60,733 nt of DNA from Lachnospiraceae bacterium (lineage in GTDB: Bacteria; Bacillota; Clostridia; Lachnospirales; Lachnospiraceae): contig JAGANQ010000008.1 of assembly GCA_017624115.1 (NCBI GenBank), positions 1-60,733 of the forward strand, in the 5' to 3' direction. A program made the position numbers and the translations under genes. Of the stretch, positions 7,559 to 16,355 are shown in pieces (positions within the stretch are counted from its first letter, which is position 1; the number at the start of each line of letters is the position of its first letter). The notes below the pieces were generated by a model. That model made no database searches. It saw nothing but the letters and a program-made list of their open reading frames with translations, and was not told the origin of the DNA.

Positions 7559-8727
7559 GAAACTTTTTATCAGATAAAATCGTAGAGATACAGCCGTCAG
7601 GCATCAGAAAGTTTTTTGATATCGTGAGTGAGATGAAGGACGCTATCTCCCTTGGGGTAGGTGAGCCGGATTTTGATACACCGTGGCATATCCGTGAGGA
7701 GGGTATCTATTCTCTGGAAAAAGGAAGAACCTTCTATACCTCTAATGCGGGCTTGAAGGAGCTGAAGGAGGAAATCTGTCATTATCTGTCGCGCCGCATT
7801 GACGTGGAGTATGATTACAGGAAGGATATTATTGTGACAGTTGGAGGAAGCGAGGCGATTGATATTGCACTGCGGGCTGTTATCAATCCGGGTGACGAGG
7901 TGCTGATACCGCAGCCGAGCTATGTTTCCTATCTGCCGTGTGCCGTGCTGGCTGATGCTGTGCCGGTAGTCATTGAATTAAAGGAGGAGAATGAGTTCCG
8001 CCTGACGAAAGAGCAGCTTCTTGCGCATATTACACCGAAAACCAAGGTGCTGATTTTGCCGTTCCCGAACAATCCGACAGGTGCGATTATGGAGAAGAAG
8101 GATCTGGAGGAAATCGCGGAGGTTATCATTGAGAAGGACATTCTTGTCATTTCCGATGAAATCTATTCTGAGCTTACATACGGCGTAGAGCATGTGTCTA
8201 TTGCTTCTCTGCCGGGAATGAAAGAAAGAACAATTCTGATAAATGGATTTTCCAAGGCATATGCCATGACAGGCTGGCGTCTTGGCTATGCTGCAGGTCC
8301 GGCAGCGATTATTGAGCAGATGATTAAGATTCATCAGTTTGCAATTATGTGTGCACCGACAAACAGCCAGTATGCGGCAGTAGAGGCTCTGAGAAACGGC
8401 GATAAGGATATTGCTGTAATGAGAGAAGCCTATGACCAGAGAAGAAGATATCTGGTGCATGCACTGCGCGAGATGGGACTGGACTGCTTTGAGCCGTTTG
8501 GAGCTTTTTATGTATTCCCATCTATTAAGAGGTTCGGACTGAGCTCTGATGAGTTTGCAACCAGACTGCTTAATGAAGAAAAAGTGGCTATCGTACCGGG
8601 CACGGCATTCGGTGATTGCGGAGAAGGCTTTTTAAGAATTTCTTATGCGTATTCCCTTGAGGACCTGAAACGTGCGCTGGGACGCCTGGAGCATTTTGTA
8701 AAGCGTCTGGAGGAAGAACAGAAATGA
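7555..8727 (+). CDS. Class I/II pyridoxal-phosphate aminotransferase
   Basis: 390 residues, full length for fold-type I aminotransferases. Visible landmarks: PFPNNPTGA (cofactor Asn region), SDEIYSELTY (Asp for PLP nitrogen), and NGFSKAYAMTGWRLGY with the Schiff-base lysine. The C-terminal RISYAYS holds the substrate carboxylate Arg. It is closest to the aspartate/aromatic aminotransferases that often pair with an Lrp gene in Firmicutes. The GTG start overlaps the regulator stop (GTGA), so translation is coupled. Its stop overlaps the TrmL start. Substrate inferred only broadly. Confidence 0.9.
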   Translation: MRNFLSDKIVEIQPSGIRKFFDIVSEMKDAISLGVGEPDFDTPWHIREEGIYSLEKGRTFYTSNAGLKELKEEICHYLSRRIDVEYDYRKDIIVTVGGSEAIDIALRAVINPGDEVLIPQPSYVSYLPCAVLADAVPVVIELKEENEFRLTKEQLLAHITPKTKVLILPFPNNPTGAIMEKKDLEEIAEVIIEKDILVISDEIYSELTYGVEHVSIASLPGMKERTILINGFSKAYAMTGWRLGYAAGPAAIIEQMIKIHQFAIMCAPTNSQYAAVEALRNGDKDIAVMREAYDQRRRYLVHALREMGLDCFEPFGAFYVFPSIKRFGLSSDEFATRLLNEEKVAIVPGTAFGDCGEGFLRISYAYSLEDLKRALGRLEHFVKRLEEEQK

Positions 8728-9221
8728 TGAATATTGTACTACATGAGCCGGAAATTCCGGCTAATACAGGAAATATCGGCCGTACCTGTGTGGCAACCGG
8801 AAGCAGACTGCATCTGATAAAGCCGCTTGGCTTCAGCCTTGAGGAAAAAGAGTTAAAACGAGCAGGGCTTGATTACTGGAAGAATCTTGATGTGACCGTA
8901 TACGAGAGCTTTGAGGATTTTCTTGATAAGAATCCGGGGGCAAAGCTGTTCATGGCAACCACGAAGGCAAGAAAGACCTACACGGAGGTTTCCTACCCGG
9001 ACAATGCCTATATTATGTTTGGTAAGGAAAGCGCCGGTATACCGGAGGAAATTCTTGTGGATTACGAAGATACCTCTGTTCGTATTCCGATGAACGAGGA
9101 TATCCGTTCCCTGAATCTGTCGAATTCCGTGGCTGTCATGCTCTATGAAGCACTCAGACAGCATGATTTTGCACAGATGCAGATGCAGGGGGAACTGCAC
9201 AGACTGCACTGGAAAGAATAA
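8724..9221 (+). CDS. trmL: tRNA (cytidine/uridine 34-2'-O)-methyltransferase TrmL
   Basis: 165 residues, the usual size of the minimal SPOUT enzyme TrmL/YibK. Characteristic motifs are PEIPANTGNIGRTC at the N-terminus, FGKESAGIPEEIL in the middle, and RIPMNEDIRSLNLSNSVAVMLYEALRQ forming the knotted SAM site. It methylates the wobble-base ribose of tRNA-Leu isoacceptors in the cytoplasm. The start is one of two adjacent ATG codons overlapping the aminotransferase stop; GGAGG lies 10 bases before the first. It is the last gene of the operon, ended by the 9237-9305 hairpin. Confidence 0.93.
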   Translation: MMNIVLHEPEIPANTGNIGRTCVATGSRLHLIKPLGFSLEEKELKRAGLDYWKNLDVTVYESFEDFLDKNPGAKLFMATTKARKTYTEVSYPDNAYIMFGKESAGIPEEILVDYEDTSVRIPMNEDIRSLNLSNSVAVMLYEALRQHDFAQMQMQGELHRLHWKE

Positions 9222-9236
9222 GCATAGTATTCAAAA

Positions 9237-9305
9237 AACGAGGCTGTCGCATTTGGAACATCTATAAGTTGTGATAATTGCTATACCAAATGCAACAGCC
9301 TCGTT
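9237..9305 (-). terminator. Long hairpin terminator after the sensor kinase gene
   Basis: Arms of about 20 bp (9237-9256 and 9286-9305, one mismatch) surround a 29-base loop. On the minus strand the GAGGCTGT-type stem runs into TTTTTTG, so it ends the kinase/regulator transcript 3 bases after the stop codon. On the plus strand it could also slow transcription from trmL. The core resembles the GAGGCTGTCGCA terminators common in Firmicutes. Confidence 0.75.
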
Positions 9306-9308
9306 CTG

Positions 9309-10715
9309 TCAATCTCTGGCTTTGGGCAGTGAAAAGATAAACTCAGTGCCCACGCCTTCTGTGGAAATTACGTCGATATTTTCATTATGGCTCTGGATGA
9401 TTTCCTTTGTGATGGAAAGCCCGAGTCCGGTGCCTTTCTTATCTTTGCCGCGAGACAAATCTGTCTTATAAAAGCGGTCCCAGATTTTACTGATAGAATC
9501 CTTCGGGATACCGATGCCGGAATCCTTTACCGATACAAATACCTTGCCGTTACGCTCGCTGACCGTGATGCGGATGGAGGAATTGTTATGGCTGAACTTG
9601 ATGGCATTGTCGATTAAATTATACAGAACCTGCTGGATTTTACCCATATCGGCAGAAACCATCTTTACCTTTTCATCCAATGTCAGCACGAAGGAAATCT
9701 TCTTCTTGCCGCAGATGCCCTCGAAGGTTGCGAGAGTACTTTTGATGACCTGGTTGATGTCAAAGCTGCTGATATCCAGAAGTATGGCACGGGAGTCATA
9801 GGAATTCAGCGTCAGCAGGCTGCTGGTAAGCTTTCTCAGACGTTCCGTTTCAAAAATAACGATATCCAGATACTTTTCCTGCATCTCATAAGGAATCGTG
9901 CCGTCCTTCATGGCTTCTACATAGCCTTTGATGGAGGTCAGCGGAGAACGGAAATCATGCGAGACATTGGCAATAAAATTTTTCTGGTATTCCTCCGATT
10001 TATTCAGCTCATGTGCCATATAGTTCAGAGTGGCTGCCAGATAGCCCATCTCATCGTTGCTGTGGCAGTTCACTTTATACTTCAAATCTCCGGCAGCGTA
10101 AGCGTTGGCAGCGGCAGTGATTTTCTTGAGCGGCCGGTAGATGAAAATAGTAAATACCAGCAGGAAAATCAATGACAGCAGGAAAATGACAATCAGCGTA
10201 ACATATGATATGTTAAGCAGAGAGTCCCGTGCGCTCTGCAGAGAGCGGATGGAGGAATGGATGATGATATAGCCTCTGGTCTGAAAATTGGAGGTAATCG
10301 GTGCGGAAACACTAATCATTTCCTCGGAAAACATATTATAATAATATCCTAGCTGGTACAGATTTCTGCCCAGCGAGGCAGGGTCAAACCCGGGGATGGA
10401 GGCATTGGTAAGAGAGGAATCTCTGGTGTTAATAATAATATTTCCCTCCGTGTCAACCATCCAGATTTGAACGTTCAAAAAGGTATCCACAGCCTTTAGC
10501 TGAATGGACACCTCAGAACGCGTCATTTGTTTATTGTAATATTCCGAACCATACTGGTTGGCAATCAGATTGGCTTCATTATAAAGCTCCTGCGCGCGTT
10601 CATTAGCCAGATGCTCAAAGGTCCAGTCAGAGGTCAGAATGGCAATCGTAAGAAAGCTGCACAGACCAAATATAATATAGCCGATAATAAATTTCGTGTA
10701 GACAGTGCCTCTCAT
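9309..10715 (-). CDS. Sensor histidine kinase (two membrane spans, HAMP)
   Basis: 468 residues. TM1 (about 8-28), an extracytoplasmic sensor of about 140 residues, TM2 (about 170-193), a HAMP linker, then a HisKA domain with phospho-acceptor His253 in SHDFRSPLTSIKGY. The ATPase domain has the N box NLIDNAIKF, G1 DSGIGIP, F box and G2 GTGLGLS. This is the PhoR/ResE/WalK class. The ATG overlaps the stop of the upstream response regulator (ATGA), so the two form a cognate pair. The signal is unknown. The hairpin at 9237-9305 follows directly. Confidence 0.93.
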   Translation of the reverse strand: MRGTVYTKFIIGYIIFGLCSFLTIAILTSDWTFEHLANERAQELYNEANLIANQYGSEYYNKQMTRSEVSIQLKAVDTFLNVQIWMVDTEGNIIINTRDSSLTNASIPGFDPASLGRNLYQLGYYYNMFSEEMISVSAPITSNFQTRGYIIIHSSIRSLQSARDSLLNISYVTLIVIFLLSLIFLLVFTIFIYRPLKKITAAANAYAAGDLKYKVNCHSNDEMGYLAATLNYMAHELNKSEEYQKNFIANVSHDFRSPLTSIKGYVEAMKDGTIPYEMQEKYLDIVIFETERLRKLTSSLLTLNSYDSRAILLDISSFDINQVIKSTLATFEGICGKKKISFVLTLDEKVKMVSADMGKIQQVLYNLIDNAIKFSHNNSSIRITVSERNGKVFVSVKDSGIGIPKDSISKIWDRFYKTDLSRGKDKKGTGLGLSITKEIIQSHNENIDVISTEGVGTEFIFSLPKARD

Positions 10716-11416
10716 CGCGTGCGTACCTCAAATTTATATCCGATACCCCAGACAGTAGACAGGCTCCAGCTCTCGTGATCCTTAATCTTTTCACGCAGGC
10801 GCTTGATATGTACATCTACTGTCCGGGTGTCCCCGATGTATTCATAGCCCCATATATGGTCTAAGAGCTGCTCCCTGGTAAATACCTGGTTCGGAGAGGA
10901 TGCCAGAAAGTACAAAAGTTCCAGCTCCTTCGGCGGCATTTCCACGGAATTGCCCTTGTAGATAACGGAGTAGTTGGTAAGGTTAATCACCAGATCAGGG
11001 TATTCTACATAGTTTCCTTTTGGCGTGTCCGGCTCCTGCGGGACAGGCTGATAGCGGCGGAGCACTGCCTTTACTCTTGCCACCAGCTCTTTGGAATCAA
11101 AGGGCTTAATCATGTAATCGTCAGCACCAAGCTCCAGACCGAGCACCTTATCAAAGATTTCACCTTTGGCAGAGAGCATGATAATCGGCACAGAGGAGTC
11201 CTTGCGAAGCTCCCGGCAGACCTGATAGCCGTCAATACCCGGAAGCATCAAATCAAGCAATACCAGATTTGGCTGATAGGTTGGAAATACGGAAAGAGCT
11301 TCCTCGCCGTCATTGACAATCATGGTATCAAAGCATTCCTTTAACAGATATAGGGAAATCAGCTCTGCGATATTTACATCATCATCTACAATTAAGATTT
11401 TCTGTTTTGCAACCAT
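10712..11416 (-). CDS. OmpR/PhoB-family response regulator
   Basis: 234 residues. Receiver domain with the acidic pocket (DDD at 11-13), phosphorylation site Asp55 in LLDLMLPGIDG, and the conserved Lys in KPFDSKELVARV. The winged-helix output domain has PPKELELLYFLASSPNQVFTREQLLDHIWGY and DVHIKRLREKI. It is a DNA-binding transcription factor activated by the adjacent kinase. It lies 9 bases downstream of mutS2 on the same strand, so it may be read partly from the mutS2 transcript. Regulon unknown. Confidence 0.95.
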   Translation of the reverse strand: MVAKQKILIVDDDVNIAELISLYLLKECFDTMIVNDGEEALSVFPTYQPNLVLLDLMLPGIDGYQVCRELRKDSSVPIIMLSAKGEIFDKVLGLELGADDYMIKPFDSKELVARVKAVLRRYQPVPQEPDTPKGNYVEYPDLVINLTNYSVIYKGNSVEMPPKELELLYFLASSPNQVFTREQLLDHIWGYEYIGDTRTVDVHIKRLREKIKDHESWSLSTVWGIGYKFEVRTR

Positions 11417-11425
11417 ATAAGCCTC

Positions 11426-13792
11426 CTATTTAAATTCAACGATGGTAACGCCTGCATCGCCCTCTCCGAAGGCACCAAGGCGGTAGGATTTTACATATTT
11501 CAGCCGTTTCAGATGAGTGTGGACGGCCTGACGTAAGGCACCTGTGCCCTTGCCGTGCACAACACGCACCTGCGACAGATGTGACAGATAGGCATCATCG
11601 AGATACTTATCCAGAGAGGATAATGCCTCGTCAACAGTCTTGCCAATCAGATTGATTTCCGGTGAGATAGAAGAGGTCTTGGACATCTTAATCTTGCCGG
11701 AGGAGGTACGGGTCAGGCTCGGACCTGTAATAACGGCATCGTCAATGCGCTCAAGGTCTTTGATATTGATCTGGGAACGCAGAATACCCATCTGTACAAA
11801 TAAATCGCCTTTGGCATTTGGCAGGGTACTGACGGTTCCGGTGAGGTTCAGGGAAAGAACCTTGACGGAGTCACCGATATGGAAATCTTCTGCCTTGTTT
11901 GCCTTCCTTGAAACAGCTTTTGCTTTGTAGGATAATTTATCGTTTGTGGAGGAGAGCTTTTCGCGTACCTTGCTGCGTTCCTGCTCCATTTCCTTGCCGG
12001 ATAAGCCCTTGTTGAATTTGCGGATGGTTTCATCAGCATAATCCTTGGCTTCCTGCAGGATGTCTCTTGCCTTTTCATTCGCTTCACGCAGGATGCGTTC
12101 CTTCTGCTCGTCAAAACGTTCCTGCTTTTGCTCAAGCTTTTTCTTGAGGGCTTCTACCTCGGCCTTGTAGCTTTCGATTTCTTCCCGCTCGCGCTCAATT
12201 GTGACGCGGCTTGTTTCGAGGTCGGCGATTAAATCCTCAAAGGCGATGTCCTGCTCTGTTACATGCTTTTTCGCATCCTCGATGATGAAGTCCGGCAGGC
12301 CAAGCTTGCTGGAAATCGCAAAGGCATTGCTCTTTCCCGGAATACCGATTAACAGACGGTAAGTAGGGCGAAGTGTCTCTACATCAAATTCACAGCAGGC
12401 GTTTTCTACACCTTCAGTAGAGATGGCATAGACCTTAAGCTCGCTGTAATGTGTGGTTGCCATGGTGCGCACCTGCATATTGTGCAGGAAGGAGAGAATG
12501 GAAATCGCCAGTGCGGCGCCTTCGGTCGGGTCGGTTCCGGCACCGAGCTCGTCAAACAGCACCAGAGAACGGTCGTCTGCCTTTTCCAGAATAGATACAA
12601 TATTTGTCATATGGGAGGAGAAGGTACTTAAGCTCTGCTCAATACTCTGCTCATCCCCGATATCTGCGTAAACCTCCTCGAATACAGCAAGCTTCGAGCC
12701 TTCAAACGCAGGAATGTGAAGGCCTGCCTGCCCCATGAGCGTGAGAAGTCCCACCGTCTTGAGAGATACTGTCTTACCGCCGGTATTCGGCCCGGTCACG
12801 ATAAGCAGCGTGAAATCGTCTCCCAGATGAATGTTGGAGGGTACGACTTTTTTCGGGTCAAGCAGAGGATGCCTTGCCTGCTTGAGATTTATGATTCCAT
12901 TTGTGTTAAATTCCGGCTCGCTTCCCTTATAGGAACGGGAAAGAGCCGCTCTGGCAAAGATAAAATCAAGCTGTGTCAGCAGGTTGAAATCTTCTTCGAT
13001 TTCCGAAATATGGACAGCAGTGAGGTTGCTCAGCTCAGAGAGAATTTTCTCAATTTCTTCCTGCTCCTTCAGAGCAAGCTCCTTTAAATCATTATTTAGC
13101 TTTACGATTGCCATAGGCTCTACAAATAACGTGGAGCCGGTGGCAGACTGGTCGTGAATCATACCGGGAACCTGACCGCGGTATTCCTGCTTGACAGGAA
13201 TACAGTAGCGCCCGTTTCGCATGGTGACGACGTTCTCCTGCAGATAGGTGCGGGTCGTCTGATTGTTTACCATGGAATTGAGCTGGCTACGGATGCGCTC
13301 GTTGGCAGACTGCATCTGACGGCGGACATTTTTAAGCCCCGGACTGGCATCATCACTGATTTCCTCCTCAGATACGATACAGCGCTTTAATTCATTATTT
13401 AACTGTGTCAGAGGCTCCAGTGCTTCAAAGAACGCATCCAGGGAGTCCTCCGGTGTTTCTGCATCCAGCTTGCGGGAGAATGCTTTTATACGGTTGGCAA
13501 CATCGAGCAGAGAGCTGACTGCCAACAATTCGCCCATGCCCAGCACACTGCCGACAGACAGGCGCTTTAAAGAAGCGCGCACATCGCGGATGCCGGAAAA
13601 AGACACGCTTCCTTTCTGGAAAATACGGCGCAGCATATCTGTGGTCTGAGCCTGACTGGTGCGGATTTCCTCAATATCAGAGGAAGGCATCAGATGCCGG
13701 CACATAGCTTTGGCAGCTTCCGAGGAAGCAAATTCCTCAAGCTGCGAGACAATTTTATTAAACTCCAGTGTTTTCAAAACCTTTTCATTCAT
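11426..13792 (-). CDS. mutS2: Endonuclease/ribosome-rescue ATPase MutS2
   Basis: 788 residues, normal MutS2 size. MutS-like core and lever domains are followed by the ATPase with Walker A GPNTGGKT at residues 334-341 and FDELGAGTDPTEGAAL (Walker B/signature). A charged coiled coil follows at about 510-620, with a C-terminal Smr domain (VRVVHGKGTGALRQAVHTHL). MutS2 suppresses recombination and, in Bacillus, splits collided ribosomes; the Smr domain is the nuclease-like part. The start at 13792 (GGAG 10 bases upstream, MNEKVLKTLEF) is preferred over an ATG eight codons earlier. It is divergent from the HtrA-like gene. Confidence 0.93.
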   Translation of the reverse strand: MNEKVLKTLEFNKIVSQLEEFASSEAAKAMCRHLMPSSDIEEIRTSQAQTTDMLRRIFQKGSVSFSGIRDVRASLKRLSVGSVLGMGELLAVSSLLDVANRIKAFSRKLDAETPEDSLDAFFEALEPLTQLNNELKRCIVSEEEISDDASPGLKNVRRQMQSANERIRSQLNSMVNNQTTRTYLQENVVTMRNGRYCIPVKQEYRGQVPGMIHDQSATGSTLFVEPMAIVKLNNDLKELALKEQEEIEKILSELSNLTAVHISEIEEDFNLLTQLDFIFARAALSRSYKGSEPEFNTNGIINLKQARHPLLDPKKVVPSNIHLGDDFTLLIVTGPNTGGKTVSLKTVGLLTLMGQAGLHIPAFEGSKLAVFEEVYADIGDEQSIEQSLSTFSSHMTNIVSILEKADDRSLVLFDELGAGTDPTEGAALAISILSFLHNMQVRTMATTHYSELKVYAISTEGVENACCEFDVETLRPTYRLLIGIPGKSNAFAISSKLGLPDFIIEDAKKHVTEQDIAFEDLIADLETSRVTIEREREEIESYKAEVEALKKKLEQKQERFDEQKERILREANEKARDILQEAKDYADETIRKFNKGLSGKEMEQERSKVREKLSSTNDKLSYKAKAVSRKANKAEDFHIGDSVKVLSLNLTGTVSTLPNAKGDLFVQMGILRSQINIKDLERIDDAVITGPSLTRTSSGKIKMSKTSSISPEINLIGKTVDEALSSLDKYLDDAYLSHLSQVRVVHGKGTGALRQAVHTHLKRLKYVKSYRLGAFGEGDAGVTIVEFK

Positions 13793-13991
13793 AACATTTA
13801 TTCTCCATGCCGCCATGTGGGCGGATAATTTTTATTTACTCGTCAATGAGGATGTATTTATCTGTTAGTATACACGAAAAAATCCCTTTTGGATATAGTT
13901 TTTTGGCTTTCATTCATAAAATGTTCATAAAATGTCTGTATAATATTTCCCAAAGGTATGTTCTAATCCTGGAGATGCAAAGGAGAAGTGT

Positions 13992-15317
13992 ATGGCGGGC
14001 AAGAAAGAGATTGAACAGAAGGAAATGCCGTTTGTTACCGAGCAGATAAAAAAAGGCGCAAAGCTTAAGCGCTGTCTGATAAAGGCTGCGAAAACGGTGA
14101 TTCTGGCAATAGTATTCGGGGTGACAGCAGGGGTGAGCTTTGCCCTTGTACTTCCTTATGTGCAGAAAAATGGAAAAGAAGAGGAACACGTGCGGGAGTC
14201 TATTACGATACCAAGGGACACACAGCCTGCAGCGACAGAGCCGCCGACAACGCCGCGGCCGACAGAAACGGAGACAACAACGCCGGCAGAGACAGAATCC
14301 ACGGAGCCGATTGAAAATATTGTAGAAAATGTATTGTCGGAGAGGAGCTTTACGATTGAAGACTATACGGCTCTTTATGATGCAATGTATGAGGTAGTAT
14401 CAAAAGTAAATCAGTCTATCGTTACAGTTACATCTTCCGAGGATAAGCTTGATTTGTTCAATAAAACCTATGAACTGAAGGATGAGGCGTCAGGACTGAT
14501 TTATAATAAAACAGATTCAGAGCTGCTGATTCTTACAAATGCAGAGAGCATTCATTCTGCTGACCATATATCAGTAACGTTTCAGAATGGAAGAAAATGT
14601 GAGGCTGTCCTGCGTAAGGCTGACATGGTGTCGGGAATGGCGGTGCTTGTAATTGATGCCAGGCTGCTTGGTGATGATTTGAGCGGATATCCGGTGGCTT
14701 CCCTGGGAAACTCCTATACGATGAAGCAGGGGGATGTAGCCATAACGGTAGGAAATCCGTTCGGGTATAACTATTCGATGTCTTATGGCGTGGTGTCCTC
14801 TGTAAAAAATACAGCACAGGCTGTGGATGCGAACTATCGTCTGATTAATACGAATATTCTGGAAAGCCCTAATGGTGGAGGCTTCCTTATCAATACTAAG
14901 GGAGAAATCATGGGGATTATTACTAAAAAATATAAAAGTGAAGCAGCAAGCGGTATTACGACGGCAATCGCCATTTCTGACCTTAAGGGCGTGCTGGAGA
15001 AGCTGTCAAATGAGCAGGATATATTGTATTTCGGTATCAAGGGTCAGGATGTGACAGCTGATATAGCGAAGGGAACAGGATTGCCGCAGGGGGTATATAT
15101 ATCAGAGTCAATCGTTGGTTCACCGGTATACCGTGCAGGTGTACAGAGTGGGGACGTATTGGTTGAGTTCGGAGGAGTTCAGGTATATTCCATGAAGACA
15201 TTCAGGAATCTGCTGGAAAGCCGGCAGCCGGAGGAAGAGGTGCACATTAAAGTAATGCGAAAGGGCAGAGAGGAATATATTGAGATAGAGTTTGACGTAA
15301 TCATCGATGTGAAGTAA
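13992..15317 (+). CDS. Membrane-anchored HtrA-like protein lacking the catalytic triad
   Basis: 441 residues. A cytoplasmic tail, one membrane span (about 31-55), a Thr/Pro/Glu-rich linker (about 70-105), a trypsin-like fold (about 130-335) and a C-terminal PDZ domain match the HtrA/DegP plan. All three catalytic spots are changed. The TNNHVV position reads TNAESI (no His), the TDLAVL position reads SGMAVL (no Asp), and GNSGGP reads PNGGGF (no Ser). Structural motifs GNPFGYNYSMSYGVVS and GEIMGI remain. It is therefore probably a pseudoprotease used for binding, chaperoning or scaffolding outside the membrane. A TATAAT box at 13939-13944 lies upstream. Confidence 0.82.
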   Translation: MAGKKEIEQKEMPFVTEQIKKGAKLKRCLIKAAKTVILAIVFGVTAGVSFALVLPYVQKNGKEEEHVRESITIPRDTQPAATEPPTTPRPTETETTTPAETESTEPIENIVENVLSERSFTIEDYTALYDAMYEVVSKVNQSIVTVTSSEDKLDLFNKTYELKDEASGLIYNKTDSELLILTNAESIHSADHISVTFQNGRKCEAVLRKADMVSGMAVLVIDARLLGDDLSGYPVASLGNSYTMKQGDVAITVGNPFGYNYSMSYGVVSSVKNTAQAVDANYRLINTNILESPNGGGFLINTKGEIMGIITKKYKSEAASGITTAIAISDLKGVLEKLSNEQDILYFGIKGQDVTADIAKGTGLPQGVYISESIVGSPVYRAGVQSGDVLVEFGGVQVYSMKTFRNLLESRQPEEEVHIKVMRKGREEYIEIEFDVIIDVK

Positions 15318-15366
15318 AATGCTTTAGTATCACAAAATAATGTAAGAAAACATAGAAACGAGGAGA

Positions 15367-16326
15367 ATGATGAGATTTATTAAGGATATTGCAGAGGGCG
15401 ACCGTGTGCAGGATGTGTATCTGTGCAAGTATAAGCAGTCTGCGGTGACAAAAAACGGCAAAGCTTATGAAAATGTAATATTGCAGGATAAGACAGGAAC
15501 GCTGGATGCGAAGATATGGGAGCCGAATTCCATGGGTATTGATGAGTTTGAGGCTATGGATTATGTGGATGTAGTCGGTGAAGTGACCACATTTAATGGT
15601 GCGAAGCAGCTCAATATCAAGCGCATACGCAGGGTTTCTGAGGGAGAGTACGATCCGGCGAATTACCTTCCGGTCAGCAGTAAGAATGTAGAAGATATGT
15701 ACCGTGAGCTGATGGGCTATGCAGCGAAGATACGCAATCCATATATGAGGAAGCTGGTGGACAGCTTTTTTGTGGAGGATGCAGAATTTATTAAGAGGTT
15801 TAAGAATCATTCGGCGGCAAAGACCGTGCATCACGGATTTGTCGGTGGGCTGCTTGAGCATACGCTGGGTGTGACGAGAATCTGCAGCTTTTTTACAGAG
15901 CATTATGAGGTATTGCAGTATGATTTGCTGATTCCGGCGGCAATGTTCCATGATATTGGAAAGATGTGGGAGATTTCTTCCTTCCCTGAAAATGATTATA
16001 CAGATGACGGGCAGCTGCTGGGGCATATCGCTATCGGCTATGAGATAGTTGGAGAACGTATCCGAAAAATAGAAGGCTTTCCGCCGAAGCTGGCAAGCGA
16101 GTTGAAGCATTGTATTCTGGCACATCACGGTGAGCTGGAATTCGGCTCCCCGAAAAAGCCGGCTATTGTGGAGGCTATGGCACTTAACTTTGCCGATGTG
16201 GCAGATGACAAGCTGGAGATGATGAAGGAAATCTTCGACAATGCGCAGGGAAATGACGGCTGGCTGGGCTTCAACCGTTTTGCTGATTCCAATCTGCGTA
16301 AGACCAGCCCTGTCAATGTGAAGTAG
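15367..16326 (+). CDS. YhaM-family 3'-5' exoribonuclease (OB fold + HD domain)
   Basis: 319 residues, matching YhaM (about 314). N-terminal OB-fold nucleic-acid-binding domain (KAYENVILQDKTGTLDAKIWEP, about 25-90). The C-terminal HD phosphohydrolase domain has HHGFVGGLLEHTLGV, MFHDIGKMWE and ILAHHGELEFGSPKKP. YhaM degrades RNA and single-stranded DNA 3' to 5' in Gram-positive bacteria. Start: the first of two ATGs, with GAGGAG 2 bases before it, or the second at normal spacing. It is followed after 29 bases by the rRNA methyltransferase gene on the same strand. Confidence 0.88.
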   Translation: MMRFIKDIAEGDRVQDVYLCKYKQSAVTKNGKAYENVILQDKTGTLDAKIWEPNSMGIDEFEAMDYVDVVGEVTTFNGAKQLNIKRIRRVSEGEYDPANYLPVSSKNVEDMYRELMGYAAKIRNPYMRKLVDSFFVEDAEFIKRFKNHSAAKTVHHGFVGGLLEHTLGVTRICSFFTEHYEVLQYDLLIPAAMFHDIGKMWEISSFPENDYTDDGQLLGHIAIGYEIVGERIRKIEGFPPKLASELKHCILAHHGELEFGSPKKPAIVEAMALNFADVADDKLEMMKEIFDNAQGNDGWLGFNRFADSNLRKTSPVNVK

Positions 16327-16355
16327 CAGGAAAGCAAAGATTTGGGTGACGAAAT

